Source: Chitinophagaceae bacterium (GTDB lineage Bacteria; Bacteroidota; Bacteroidia; Chitinophagales; UBA10324). Taken from it: 64,000 nt of DNA. The DNA lies in contig JADJAG010000010.1 in assembly GCA_016704325.1 (NCBI GenBank), positions 62,001 through 126,000 on the forward strand. The letters are read 5' to 3'. The notes under the pieces are model-generated. The model was not told the DNA's origin. It ran no database searches and saw nothing but the letters and a program-made list of their open reading frames with translations. The translations under genes and the position numbers were made by a program. Below are positions 27,960 through 36,584 of the stretch, one piece after another (positions within the stretch are counted from its first letter, which is position 1; each line of letters begins with the position of its first letter).

Positions 27960-27979
27960 TGTTCGGTCAATATCGAACA
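27960..27979. promoter_or_regulatory. Palindrome upstream of nuoA, possible operator
   Basis: TGTTCG and CGAACA, separated by 8 bases, form an inverted repeat 32 bases before the nuoA start codon. The spacing would suit a dimeric repressor or a short leader hairpin. Between it and nuoA, the minus strand reads TATATTCG, close to the Bacteroidota -7 motif TAnnTTTG. Only position and symmetry support this. Confidence 0.3.
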
Positions 27980-28300
27980 ATGACCCAATGAAATTTATTA
28001 AAAAGAGGTGAATGGGGAATTATGATTTATCACCTGGGAATGTAAACACAATATGCAAATTGAAAAACATGGTTTGCACTAAAGATTCTAATTTTAGCCC
28101 GTTTGCCGGATTCGTAAAGTGGTTTTTTGAGAAAGGTATTTATGATCCTGACAATACTTCCTACTTCGGAATGCACGAACATGAAAAGTTTGGGAATCTT
28201 TTTCAGGATCAAAGAATTGGAGGTTCATTAAGTCGGTGCGTGTTCAGATAAACTGTATGATTTGTGTGCTTTCATTTTTCAAGGATTTTCTTAGCTTTGA
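27980..28300. other. Spacer before the toxin-antitoxin pair, no supported gene
   Basis: A 79-codon plus-strand frame (28012-28251) exists and includes NFSPFAGFVKWFFEKGIYDP, but I recognise no family and no start signal. It could be the remnant of a gene or chance. Otherwise the stretch holds only AT-rich sequence. Confidence 0.3.
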
Positions 28301-28303
28301 GTG

Positions 28304-28468
28304 ATGATTATTGAAATTAAAAAGGGTACAACACCCAAAGAAGTAAAGAAAGCGCTCGAAAAGCTTCCCAGAAAAAAAAAGGGAGGCCTAAGCAAACATT
28401 TTGGCACTCTTAAGCGGGGAATAGACGGTTTAGCCTATCAAAAAAAAATTAGAAGTGAGTGGGAATAG
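28304..28468 (+). CDS. Small antitoxin of a PIN-domain toxin-antitoxin pair
   Basis: 54-aa basic protein starting MIIEIKKGTTPKEVKKALEK, continuing with a Lys-rich stretch (KLPRKKKG) and ending KIRSEWE. A GTG three bases upstream is an alternative start. Small proteins with an IKKG.T.EEV..AL..L...KKG pattern and an R.EWE end are commonly paired with PIN toxins in Bacteroidota. The stop overlaps the toxin start by 14 bases, a sign of translational coupling. The Lys-rich tail may be the DNA-binding or toxin-masking part; this is inference. Confidence 0.8.
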   Translation: MIIEIKKGTTPKEVKKALEKLPRKKKGGLSKHFGTLKRGIDGLAYQKKIRSEWE

Positions 28469-28820
28469 ATTCGTTGCCGACACAAACATCCTGATTTATA
28501 TACTTGAGGGTAACAAAACTGTATTACCGTATGTAGATGAAGCGTTCTATGTTTCCATTATCACAGAAATTGAATTATTGGGTATGAAAGGAATTTCAGC
28601 GTATGAAATTTCAAAAACAAAGCAACTCCTGAAAAGTTGCCGGATTATTGGTCTTACAGCAGAAATAAAAGAAATTGCCATTATGCTCAAACAAAAACAG
28701 CGTATTAAAACTCCGGATGTTCTCATTGCGGCTACCGCTTTTTTCCTGGACCTTCCGCTCCTTACTGCTGATGCTGGCTTCCGTAACATTAAATCAATTG
28801 ATTTGGTCCTGCTTTCATAA
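28455..28820 (+). CDS. PIN-domain toxin (VapC-type ribonuclease)
   Basis: 121-aa PIN-domain protein with a GTG start. Acidic active-site residues are visible at Asp 9 (FVADTNILIY), Glu 38/40 (ITEIELLG), Asp 88 (TPDVLIAATA) and Asp 106 (LLTADAGF). Family members cleave RNA, often tRNA, when free of the antitoxin. The partner gene overlaps by 14 bases upstream. The length is normal and the gene appears intact. Confidence 0.9.
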   Translation: MSGNRFVADTNILIYILEGNKTVLPYVDEAFYVSIITEIELLGMKGISAYEISKTKQLLKSCRIIGLTAEIKEIAIMLKQKQRIKTPDVLIAATAFFLDLPLLTADAGFRNIKSIDLVLLS

Positions 28821-28883
28821 CTTAAAGCAATCAACTACCTGAAATTACGAAACGGTGGGGTGAGCATTTTTATCCCGGTTAGC

Positions 28884-28912
28884 CCGGATTTGTAATCAGA
28901 GGTGTTCGAAAC
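28884..28912 (+). repeat. Dispersed repeat CGGATTTGTAATCA, copy 1
   Basis: Reads CCGGATTTGTAATCA then GGTGTTCGAAAC. It forms an inverted pair with 29104-29132 and has related copies at 49017 and 53781. Confidence 0.75.
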
Positions 28913-28923
28913 ATTGAATGACA

Positions 28924-28975
28924 AAAAAATGTCATGTTGAGCGGAGTCGAAACATGGCATTTTTATTAAGGAACG
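28924..28975. terminator. Hairpin with A/T flanks, possible bidirectional terminator
   Basis: The AAAAATGTCATGTT arm pairs with AACATGGCATTTTT across an 11-base loop (GAGCGGAGTCG), with one wobble. The A-run before and T-run after make it usable in both directions. It lies between the toxin (plus) and the minus-strand gene ending at 29179, which are convergent, and inside the inverted repeat 28884-29132. Confidence 0.55.
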
Positions 28976-29103
28976 CATCAACAAAGACAATGTCGCACTT
29001 CGATCAGTGTAACATTGTTTTTGTTCCACTCTCATGCCTGTTTGCTTATGCCTACCACGAATTTGAATCCGTAGAATTGTTCCGTAAATCTGAAAGCAAT
29101 TAA

Positions 29104-29132
29104 GGTTTCGAACACTTATGATTACAAATCCG
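29104..29132 (-). repeat. Dispersed repeat CGGATTTGTAATCA, copy 2 (inverted)
   Basis: Read on the minus strand it gives CGGATTTGTAATCATAA then GTGTTCGAAACC, matching copy 1 except for three central bases. Together they bracket a segment of about 190 bases without a supported gene. Confidence 0.75.
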
Positions 29133-29178
29133 AGCAACGCGCGGATTATTATCTCATGCATTCGGAAATGATCAGAAT

Positions 29179-30816
29179 TTAAAATTCCAATTTAATTAAA
29201 TGTGATCTCCATTTATTAATCGCAGACCCAGTATGACCAGCAACCCATACTTCGTTATTTGCATATCTCCTTTGAGCAGTTATATAATCACCCCATCGTT
29301 CTTTTTGTGGTATCTGTGTGACAACGCCAAATACAACTATTGTTGTCGCAGGCGATAAGCTTCCACCATAGTCTACAAAATTAGCACCTAATCTTATTGT
29401 TGTAGAATTGCCTGAGGAGTGCATGTTTTCTTTGAATAGCCGTTGTCGAAAAGATGGAAAATCATTCGATCCGCTGCGCAGATATACTATTACAGTACGC
29501 ATATCATTAATGTTTTCACCTCTATGCGCAATTGATGGGTAGCAATAATCGGAGTTTTGCTTATCATGAAAAAATTTACATTTCACTGTCAATTCTGATA
29601 GATTGATTCGAACAAAGGATACCCCGCTAAAATGTTTTCCATTATCTTTTGAAAAAACAAAGAAAATATTCCCTTGCATGTAAAACCCTCCGGTAACCCT
29701 ACAGTCTCCAGCATCTAATCGAATGCTAGTGCCTTTTTGTGCTGCAGACCCTGATTTTTCATAATCTCCAATATCAATAGTATATTTTTTTAATTCTGGA
29801 TTATCATCTAAATTGTCAGTCAGATCATATAAGAAAACATTGCTACCGCCGGAAGATTGCGTATTAATAATATAAGTTCCAGGACCGTATTGGCCTGCAT
29901 GCCCACATGGAACTGCGTATAAGCTTGGCGCAGGCTCAAAATTCCAACTAGGCACAATATCTCTCCACCTCTTCCCGTGCATATTGTCACCCGCGTATCC
30001 ATCTTCTTTATTAAACTGAAAGAAAACATTCCCTTTGAAATTGTCATCATTTGTAAACAAATTACCAGACAAAAAAACTTCATTACCATTTACCGACAGA
30101 CTTGGGTAGTCAAACCATACCTCATCACCATCCTGGAAATCATTAAATTTGTATGCATGCCAACCAAGATTTGGATCTTCGCTTTCGGAAAAAGCAAGTA
30201 GACATTGCGATACCAAAGAGTTTCCCCCGGTTTGCAAGAAAAAAATAAATCTTTCATTATCGGAATCGAAAATTACTCTTGGATCAGCTGTATTTTTAAT
30301 TTCTTCCTCAGTGAGAAAGTTGAAAAAATTGCCGTAGGATAACTCATTTACTACAGATCCATCTTGTGTATAGAATCCGATTTGGCTGTTATCAGCAGCT
30401 ACGATAAATCCCTTATCAGAGATGGCCATAGTGTTATCAGGTGGTGCGGAATCAATTGTATCCATTACTACCGAAGTTTTTGACAATGTCTCAGTACTAT
30501 TTTGCGGCTTCTGGATAGAAGACCTTCTGGATTCGTATTTTATCTTTTCAAGGTCTTTTAAATATTGTAATAAGGTTATACTATCATTTAAAACTTGCTC
30601 TTCGTAGTTCTGGTCTTCAATAGGCTTTATTTTAAGCTGCAATTTTGATGGATCTAATTGGTAGATCTGTGTAAGAACAACTTCCTTTTTGTTCGAAATG
30701 ATTTCGGGTTTGCTTTTCTTATTCTCAATCGAAGGCTTTGTTTCAGGAGTCTGGCCTAAAACATGCGTACCTGACAGCAAGAATAACAATAGAAAAAGGG
30801 TGGACCGTATCATCAT
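29179..30816 (-). CDS. Secreted protein of unknown function, propeller-like
   Basis: 545-aa protein with a signal peptide of about 20 residues (LLLFLLSG...VLGQ). Residues 25-110 are charged and look unstructured. From about residue 115, beta-rich repeats such as AISDKGFIVAADNSQIGFY, PRVIFDSDNERFIFFL, DYPSLSVNGNEVFLSGNLF and WRDIVPSWNFEPAPSLYAVP suggest a beta-propeller. There is no T9SS sorting domain at the C-terminus, which ends HLIKLEF, so it may remain periplasmic or be a lipid-free exported protein. I cannot name the family. The gene is visibly AT-richer than nuo and sucA. Confidence 0.75.
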   Translation of the reverse strand: MMIRSTLFLLLFLLSGTHVLGQTPETKPSIENKKSKPEIISNKKEVVLTQIYQLDPSKLQLKIKPIEDQNYEEQVLNDSITLLQYLKDLEKIKYESRRSSIQKPQNSTETLSKTSVVMDTIDSAPPDNTMAISDKGFIVAADNSQIGFYTQDGSVVNELSYGNFFNFLTEEEIKNTADPRVIFDSDNERFIFFLQTGGNSLVSQCLLAFSESEDPNLGWHAYKFNDFQDGDEVWFDYPSLSVNGNEVFLSGNLFTNDDNFKGNVFFQFNKEDGYAGDNMHGKRWRDIVPSWNFEPAPSLYAVPCGHAGQYGPGTYIINTQSSGGSNVFLYDLTDNLDDNPELKKYTIDIGDYEKSGSAAQKGTSIRLDAGDCRVTGGFYMQGNIFFVFSKDNGKHFSGVSFVRINLSELTVKCKFFHDKQNSDYCYPSIAHRGENINDMRTVIVYLRSGSNDFPSFRQRLFKENMHSSGNSTTIRLGANFVDYGGSLSPATTIVVFGVVTQIPQKERWGDYITAQRRYANNEVWVAGHTGSAINKWRSHLIKLEF

Positions 30817-30993
30817 ACAATAATTTACTTGGTGTGTATTGTTATTGATTTTGCAAAATAGATAAATATTTTCTGAAATTAGAGTGTGGTAATCTTTAAG
30901 AAATTTCGGGGCTCATAACTACCCTTTTCCCTGTTTACCGCAAGCATCCGCTTTTCATTTTAAATTAGAAAAGAGCAATGCTGGCAATTGCAG

Positions 30994-31149
30994 TTAAAAT
31001 TCTCTCTTGCCCATCTTCCCTTGATTTCTCACCCGCAGTTGTGCCTGTATAAAATTGTATGCTGGAAATGTTGTGGTTTGATATAGCACTTGCCCATCAG
31101 TGTTATAAAGAAATACTTCCGCTTTATCTGTTGCGCCGCTGATGCTTGA
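30994..31149 (-). pseudogene. Remnant resembling the end of a T9SS sorting domain
   Basis: About 50 codons open on the minus strand read SGATDKAEVFLYNTDGQVLY, then QTTTFPAYNFIQAQLRVRN, to a stop. The VFLYNTDGQVLYQT stretch matches the central strand of type A sorting domains (..VYD..GR.V...). No start or upstream domain survives. Confidence 0.4.
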
Positions 31150-31204
31150 TTAAGAGGATGAGTAGCAAAGGTTGGACAAACACCGAAGTTGCAGCAATAG
31201 CAAT

Positions 31205-31333
31205 TTATTTTGCTAAAGATTCACATTTTGTATTCCTAATTGCTAATTCCTTATTGCCGATCATTGTTCGCATCAACCAAATGCCCGGATAAGCAACAGC
31301 AATTCCGGCAATTACATTTATGCATGCGCTCAT
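31205..31333 (-). pseudogene. crcB 3' fragment (duplicate remnant)
   Basis: The minus strand encodes VIAGIAVAYPGIWLMRTMIG, which matches the C-terminal end of the intact CrcB at 31641-32021 (GGIAATYLGIWLIRAIG). After this the fragment runs 14 codons past the point where the intact gene stops. Only the last helix survives, so it is a non-functional duplicate. Confidence 0.7.
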
Positions 31334-31390
31334 ACGGAGCAAAACTTTTAGAGAAGCAAACGATTGCCTGAAGATTTAGCCTCATGTTTC

Positions 31391-31617
31391 AAAAAAGTTA
31401 ACCACAAAGAACACACAGAGAAATTCTCATTGATCTTGTCTGCTGTGTGACCCCCTCTGTGTCCTCTGTGTTTTCAAAAGCATAACCATAAAGAACACAT
31501 TTCAAAAATTAAAAAATAACTTGTCCGATGCGATACCTCCTCTGTGCCCTCTGTGGTTTCAAAAATATAGCCACAAAAATCAAAATAAAAACTCTTATGT
31601 ATCTTATCTGATGTGAT
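31391..31617. repeat. ACACAGAG-word repeat, three degenerate units
   Basis: Unit 1 contains AACCACAAAGAACACACAG, then CTCTGTGTCCTCTGTG, as inverted arms about 35 bases apart. Units 2 (from about 31482) and 3 (from about 31565) repeat the ACCATAAAGAACACA or GCCACAAAAATCA start and the CCCTCTGTGGTTTCA end. Same structural principle as the word hairpins elsewhere in the window. Confidence 0.7.
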
Positions 31618-31640
31618 TCAACCAGGAAATGAATCAATTC

Positions 31641-32021
31641 TTAACCGATTGCTCTTATCAACCAAATGCCCAGATACGTAGCAGCAATTCCGCCAAGCAC
31701 ACTCACTGCCACATAAATCGAAAGGTAAAAGTATTCACGATGTTGCATCAGTAATAAACTTTCAAAAGTAAAGGCAGAGAAGGTGGTGAAACCGCCGCAG
31801 AATCCGGTTGTTAAAAACAAGCGCCATTCGGGAGAAAGCACCTGGCTCTTTTCAAACCAGCTGTAGCATACGCCAATCAAAAAACAACCTGTGAGGTTGA
31901 TAGCTAAAGTGCCGATTGGAAAAATAACAGGATAAAACCTGACAACCAGTTGATGGGAAAGAAACCGCGCTATGGTACCAAGAAAACCACCTAAGCCGAC
32001 AAGCAGTGCGAGTTTATACAA
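31641..32021 (-). CDS. crcB: Fluoride channel CrcB/Fluc
   Basis: 126-aa membrane protein with four transmembrane helices, the family's usual length. Signature segments are GGFLGTIARFLSHQLV, GTLAINLTGCFLIGV with the polar track, and TTGFCGGFTTFSAFTFESLLL with the Phe-box residues that line the fluoride pore. It works as an antiparallel dimer exporting fluoride. It lies 79 bases downstream of comB on the same strand. I see no fluoride riboswitch in the spacer. Confidence 0.95.
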   Translation of the reverse strand: MYKLALLVGLGGFLGTIARFLSHQLVVRFYPVIFPIGTLAINLTGCFLIGVCYSWFEKSQVLSPEWRLFLTTGFCGGFTTFSAFTFESLLLMQHREYFYLSIYVAVSVLGGIAATYLGIWLIRAIG

Positions 32022-32100
32022 TGGATGATTTCAATTTATCATTTAGAATCGCTCTTTGCGGAACGCAATTCTTGTACAGGACTTGTTTTGTCTATGCACA

Positions 32101-32865
32101 TCATAAATCATTCAACGAAAAAAATTCTCCTTCCAGGTCTTTGCGGATATCGGCACGCACCAATTCACCATTTTTAAGTACAGGTACAACATCTGTTAAG
32201 TCAGGACGAAGACAGTATTTGATATCGTTGATGACGCCTAAATGTGCCAGCCTGCGGTAATGCGACGACTGCTTCATAAAATGAAACATATTGCGGCGCG
32301 AATTGAGGTAAAGTTTTTCCGCAGCAAAGGCGGAATCAGAATCCACCAAAAAATACTCCTTGATATGATGGATCAGTGCGCCGGCGAACACTGTGTCTTC
32401 CAGGTTAAATTTATCGCGCCAGCCTGAACATAATAACAAAGTATCTCTGCCTTCGCTGATGAGCCATTTGGAAAGTGCCGAGAAATTCAGGAATCCGCCA
32501 ATCACCACCTGGTGCGAATGTTCTGCCATCTTAATGGCACGTGTTCCATTCGTGGTGGTGAGCACCAGTGTTTTGCCCTTCACCACGCCGTTCATAAATT
32601 CAAACGGCGAATTGCCAAAATGAAATCCTTCTACTTTTCTTCCATTACGCTCCCCGGCCAGTATATAGCCTTCCTTCCCTTTATAGCTCAGGCATTCTTC
32701 TATGGTTTCTACCGGAATCACCTTATCCGCTCCCTGGTCGATGGCCACGCACATGGTAGTGGTGGCACGCAACACATCAATCACTACCACTACTTTGCCG
32801 GTAATGGGATAGAGTGGCAAAAGGCCAGGTGTAAGACAGACTTCAAGCGTTGATTTATCCGGCAA
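32101..32865 (-). CDS. comB: 2-phosphosulfolactate phosphatase family protein
   Basis: 254-aa ComB-family protein. Family motifs are VVIDVLRATTT (residues 27-37), AGERNG (70-75), FGNSPFEF and LTTTNGTRA (102-110), with CSGWRDKFNLEDTVFAGALI later. ComB removes phosphate from 2-phosphosulfolactate in coenzyme M synthesis, but many bacteria without coenzyme M carry homologues, so the physiological substrate here is uncertain. It is followed by crcB. Confidence 0.9.
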   Translation of the reverse strand: MPDKSTLEVCLTPGLLPLYPITGKVVVVIDVLRATTTMCVAIDQGADKVIPVETIEECLSYKGKEGYILAGERNGRKVEGFHFGNSPFEFMNGVVKGKTLVLTTTNGTRAIKMAEHSHQVVIGGFLNFSALSKWLISEGRDTLLLCSGWRDKFNLEDTVFAGALIHHIKEYFLVDSDSAFAAEKLYLNSRRNMFHFMKQSSHYRRLAHLGVINDIKYCLRPDLTDVVPVLKNGELVRADIRKDLEGEFFSLNDL

Positions 32866-33552
32866 AATCCTTTAGTTGAGTTGTGCGAAAGGTAGCGAGT
32901 TTTTTCAAGTTACCGTTCATTAATTTTCATGAGACTTCGCAATCTTTGAGGTAGATAACTTATTGTTGTACCAATAGGTGAAGATGGTTAATCAACAATG
33001 TGTTAAAGAATTCATTTCGAATAGATATCAATCTATAAAAATAATGTTGAGCAGAAAACTTAAGCCGCTCGCATTAAAAGGTATTCGAAAAATACAAGAA
33101 GCATAACGTTAAAGCTAAGGCTTAATAACACCCTGTAAGGGTGAACTTATGGTAATATGGAAGTACGTGCTGAACAGCGCCCTGTAAGGGTGCACTTTTG
33201 CCATTGCCAAATAAGCGACCTTACAAGGCGCAAATAACTTCAACTTATCTTGTTACAAAAAGTTGGTTTCTAACGGAATCTGGCTTCATTGTTCAAAAAG
33301 TCACTATTAGCATGATGTCTATACAAACTTATTTTGGGGCTTTTCTGGAGAGGAAGATACTAATCCTGATTATTGGAACGGCAACACATTTCGAGTTAGC
33401 GAAAATTGGTTTGTACCCTTTTGTGTTGGCGGGTGATATTGAAACTTGCTTCTGAAGCAGGCATCATTTCACAGATCCGTAAAATAAAGTACTTATACTA
33501 ACCGCTTACAACAAGCCGGCATAAATTTGAAAAACTTAATCTGCAACACCTA
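32866..33552. other. Intergenic region with CCCTGTAAGGG palindromes and a gene remnant
   Basis: Two copies of the short palindrome CCCTGTAAGGGTG lie at 33129-33143 and 33177-33193, 48 bases apart; a related CCCTGAAAGGGCG is at 35327-35340. At 33315-33436 a plus-strand frame reads VYTNLFWGFSGEEDTNPDYW, then NGNTFRVSENWFVPFCVGG, to a stop. This looks like the end of a decayed coding gene, with an in-frame stop just before it. An 85-codon frame at 33198-33455 overlaps it in another frame and looks spurious. Confidence 0.45.
33315..33436 (+). pseudogene. Possible 3' end of a decayed gene
   Basis: About 40 codons with protein-like composition (WGFSGEED, YWNGNTFRVSENWFVPF) run to a TGA stop at 33434. 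An in-frame TAG directly upstream and the lack of any start make it non-functional. Family not recognised. Confidence 0.3.
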
Positions 33553-34641
33553 TCAGGATTTGCTTTTCAGAAACGGCATCTTCACTACTTCTGCCTGTAA
33601 CTTTTTATCGCGGATAGAAATATAAATGGAAGTTCCTTCAACAGCCATCGCCGCTGGAACATAGCCCATGCCAATTGCTTTTTGCAGGGTAGGCGACTGT
33701 GTACCACTGGTTACTTCTCCAATTTTTTTACCTGTTGCATCTACAATATCATGACCATGCCGTGCAATGCCTTTATCTATCATTTCAAATCCAACCAGTT
33801 TACGGGATACGCCCTGTTTCTTCTGTGCTTCAATGAGGTCTTTGGCAACAAAATCTTTCGAGAATTTGGTGATCCATCCCAACCCGGCTTCTATGGGGGA
33901 AGTGGTATCATCAATATCATTTCCATATAAACAGAAACCCATTTCCAGCCGCAACGTATCGCGTGCACCCAATCCCACAGGTTGAATGCCGAACTCTTTG
34001 CCTGCATCAAATATTTTATACCAGAGGTCACCTGCATCTGCTGTATCAAAATAAATTTCAAATCCACCGGCACCGGTATAACCCGTGTTCGACATTAATA
34101 CATTCTTCACACCTCCAAAAACGCCACGTGCAAACTTATAATAAGGTATCGCGGAAAGATCTGTCTCCGTCAGTTTTTGCAACACCTTAATGGCATTGGG
34201 ACCCTGTATGGCCAACAAGCCGGCGCGGTCGCTGATATTATTCATCTCCACATTAAACGTATTGTGCTTCGTGATCCAGTTCCAGTCTTTTTCGATGTTG
34301 GAAGCATTCACTACCAGCATGTATGAATTTTCCTGGAGGTGATAGACCAGCAGGTCATCCACGATACCGCCATTTTCATTAGGCAGACAGGAATACTGCA
34401 CATCGCCTACTTTCAGTTTGGATGCATCATTAGATGTTACCAATTGAACCAGCTCCAGCGCGCGAGAACCTTTAATTACGAATTCGCCCATATGGGAAAC
34501 ATCGAACACGCCCACATTCTCACGAACACACTGGTGCTCGGCGTTAATACCGGAATAAGAGATGGGCATATTATAACCTGCGAACTCAGCCATTTTAGCG
34601 CCGAGTTTTATATGGGTATCGGTAAGGAGGGTGGTTTTCAT
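33553..34641 (-). CDS. gcvT: Glycine cleavage system aminomethyltransferase (T protein)
   Basis: 362 aa from the Met at 34641 (MKTTLLTDTHIKLGAKM), which matches the family N-terminus. The open frame extends 24 codons further but through non-conserved sequence. Landmarks are FAGYNMPISYSGINAEHQCVR, VGVFDVSHMGEF, LGARDTLRLEMGFCLYGND and the C-terminal IGEVTSGTQSPTLQKAIGMGYV. The enzyme transfers the aminomethyl carbon from lipoyl-H protein to tetrahydrofolate. The other glycine cleavage genes are not in this window. No glycine riboswitch is apparent upstream. Confidence 0.96.
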   Translation of the reverse strand: MKTTLLTDTHIKLGAKMAEFAGYNMPISYSGINAEHQCVRENVGVFDVSHMGEFVIKGSRALELVQLVTSNDASKLKVGDVQYSCLPNENGGIVDDLLVYHLQENSYMLVVNASNIEKDWNWITKHNTFNVEMNNISDRAGLLAIQGPNAIKVLQKLTETDLSAIPYYKFARGVFGGVKNVLMSNTGYTGAGGFEIYFDTADAGDLWYKIFDAGKEFGIQPVGLGARDTLRLEMGFCLYGNDIDDTTSPIEAGLGWITKFSKDFVAKDLIEAQKKQGVSRKLVGFEMIDKGIARHGHDIVDATGKKIGEVTSGTQSPTLQKAIGMGYVPAAMAVEGTSIYISIRDKKLQAEVVKMPFLKSKS

Positions 34642-34759
34642 GATGTTCGGAAAGGGATAATATTTGTGTGAATGGCAAAGATAAATTTTATGCCCTGATT
34701 TTAGGTTTTTCAACAGGTTTTAAATAGGCCTGTTAAACATAGAGCTTGCGTCCATGCAA

Positions 34760-35015
34760 GACCTACGCTTGCCAATAATGCAATCTTCATATGAATCGTC
34801 ATGCTGTCCTCCTTTTCGGCGGATCAGCATCTGTATATCAACTTAGAGATCCCGATCCGCCACAAAGGCGTGACGGGAAGACGCATTGGTAGGAGGTTGT
34901 TGCTAAACATAGAGATTGATTTCACACGAGACATGTGCTTGCCTGAAAAACAATCTCCACCCGAAGCGTCAAGCTGTCCGCCTTTTTCGGCGGATCAGCA
35001 TCTGTATATCCACCC
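34760..35015. repeat. Two units of the 158-171-bp dispersed repeat
   Basis: The CGGCGGATCAGCATCTGTAT core occurs at 34817 and again at 34988, 171 bases apart. Each is preceded by a GCTTGCC...CAATCT stretch and a CAGCTGTCC or CATGCTGTCC segment. The same sequence is present in opposite orientation at 55340-55740. No intact gene; the open frames across it are translations of the repeat. Confidence 0.75.
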
Positions 35016-35656
35016 GATGCAGCAGACATCGAACCAACCAGGAACAAATAGAGTTGCGCTTTTATGCTGAATTCTAAAGTAAATTGGCGCGCACTCGTTC
35101 GCCACCCTCAATGCTTGATTGCAAACCTCGCGCGAGTGTATTCATCACCAACAAACAGCCCCATCCAATTTACGGTAGCAAAGTTTACGAAGTTAAGCCC
35201 GTCCTTATTTAGAAATTGGTATTTATGGCTCATATCACTAATTTATCAGAGTGCAGGTAAAGATCATGCGACAAGCGTGCGCCAGCAAGTGAAAGCTAAT
35301 TTAGGATCAAAAGCGGCCCGCCCTCAGCCCTGAAAGGGCGACATACCACGGCGAAGGGCATCGCCCTTCACCTCTGATATTGGGTGTACGACAAATTGGA
35401 TATTGATTATTGGGTGTTGAAAATGAGTATTAAGTATTTGAGTAAGTGAGTAAAGCAGCGTATTGATTACAGAATAGCAAGTGATCGGCTTTGCCGCAGC
35501 AATTTAACCATTTAGCCATTTAACAATTTAACCCACCAACCATTAGTTGATAAGATGAACGAATTGTCGTACACCCCTGATATATTTCCATTTAACCAAA
35601 CATCACTATTCCTTACTTTTGCACTTCACCATCCGGTTTACACCCGGTCTGCTGTC
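35016..35656. other. Repeat-rich intergenic region before trhO
   Basis: No supported gene. It holds a GC-rich inverted element near 35084-35140 (GGCGCGCACTCGTTCGCC ... CTCGCGCGAGTG), the palindrome AGCCCTGAAAGGGCG (35326-35340), a nearby GGGCATCGCCC palindrome, a TATTGATTATTGGGTGTTG word array (35398-35470), and the CGGCTTTGCCGC hairpin followed by AATTTAACCATTT words (35486-35532). Confidence 0.55.
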
Positions 35657-36568
35657 ATGAAACCATTTCTCTCCCTGCTTTACTACAAGTACGTTCGCAT
35701 TGAAGATGCCGAACAGTTTGCACAGGATCACCTGCGCTTTTGTAAATCCATTGGCATTAAAGGAAGAATACTCGTTGCCGAAGAAGGAATTAACGGTACT
35801 GCTTCCGGAACGGTGGAACAATGCCATCAGTATATGAATCATTTGCATGCCGACCCGCGCTTTGCCGATATGGTTTTTAAGATTGATGAAGAAGACCTGC
35901 CCTCCTTAGCAAAAATATTTGTGCGCTATAAGAAGGAGATCGTAAACTTTAACAGGCCTGAAGTAAATGTATGGGAACACAGCGGTAAATACCTGGAACC
36001 GGAAGTTTTTCAGCAACTCAAAGATGAGCCTGATACCGTTGTGCTCGATGTAAGAAATAAAGTAGAATGGGAAGTGGGAAAGTTCAGGAATGCCATTGCA
36101 CTGCCCATCGATCACTTTCGCGACCTGCCGCAGCATCTTCCGGAGCTTGAACCATACAAAGACAAAAGGGTGCTCGCCTATTGCACCGGAGGCATCCGTT
36201 GTGAAAAGGCTACTGCATTTTTGCTGGAGAATGGATTCAAAGAGGTTTACCACCTGCATGGCGGCATCATCGAATATGGGAAGCAAACAGGAGGTAAAGA
36301 CTTCGATGGCAAGTGTTACGTTTTCGATGAGCGCATCACCGTTGATGTTAATGAAGTGAATCCTACGCTGATCTCGCATTGTCACCGGTGCGGTACACTT
36401 TCAGCCAGGATGGTCAACTGCGCCAATCCCGAATGCAACAATCATTTTGCCATGTGTGAAGAATGTGGCTGGAAGTATGAAGGCACCTGCAGCGACAGTT
36501 GCCAGCAGCATCCCCGCAAACGAACCTACGACGGCAGCGGCTACTATGTAAAAGGCAAAGGGCTCTAA
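35657..36568 (+). CDS. trhO: tRNA uridine(34) hydroxylase, rhodanese-like
   Basis: 303 aa from the Met at 35657 (MKPFLSLLYYKYVRIED), which fits the family. The open frame starts 34 codons earlier, but that part is not conserved. The N-terminal acylphosphatase-like domain contains KGRILVAEEGINGT. The rhodanese domain contains VLDVRNKVEWEVGKF and the active-site loop AYCTGGIRCEKA. The C-terminal Cys-rich segment (SHCHRCG, CANPECN, CEECGWKYEGTCSDSC) probably binds zinc. TrhO installs 5-hydroxyuridine at position 34 of tRNA with oxygen. A word-array repeat lies directly upstream. Confidence 0.93.
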   Translation: MKPFLSLLYYKYVRIEDAEQFAQDHLRFCKSIGIKGRILVAEEGINGTASGTVEQCHQYMNHLHADPRFADMVFKIDEEDLPSLAKIFVRYKKEIVNFNRPEVNVWEHSGKYLEPEVFQQLKDEPDTVVLDVRNKVEWEVGKFRNAIALPIDHFRDLPQHLPELEPYKDKRVLAYCTGGIRCEKATAFLLENGFKEVYHLHGGIIEYGKQTGGKDFDGKCYVFDERITVDVNEVNPTLISHCHRCGTLSARMVNCANPECNNHFAMCEECGWKYEGTCSDSCQQHPRKRTYDGSGYYVKGKGL

Positions 36569-36584
36569 ATAAAATTCAAATGTT

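Larger units (their letters stand above)
30817..31640. other. Gene graveyard: decayed fragments and repeats
   Basis: This 820-base stretch has no intact gene. It contains a minus-strand remnant resembling a T9SS sorting domain (30994-31149), a minus-strand fragment of a second crcB (31205-31333) and a three-fold degenerate repeat built from ACACAGAG words (31391-31617). Confidence 0.6.

Noticed and set aside
28835..29161. 108-codon minus-strand frame
   Set aside because: Runs across the inverted repeat and the hairpin 28924-28975, so its translation is repeat-derived.
31391..31617. CRISPR-like spacing of the repeated ACACAGAG segments
   Set aside because: Repeats are degenerate, differ in length, and the segments between them are not uniform spacers; no cas gene is in the window.
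34801..35070. 89-codon plus-strand frame and its counterpart at 55251-55454
   Set aside because: The two products resemble each other (PEKQS, PPFSADQHL) only because both translate the dispersed 158-171-bp repeat.
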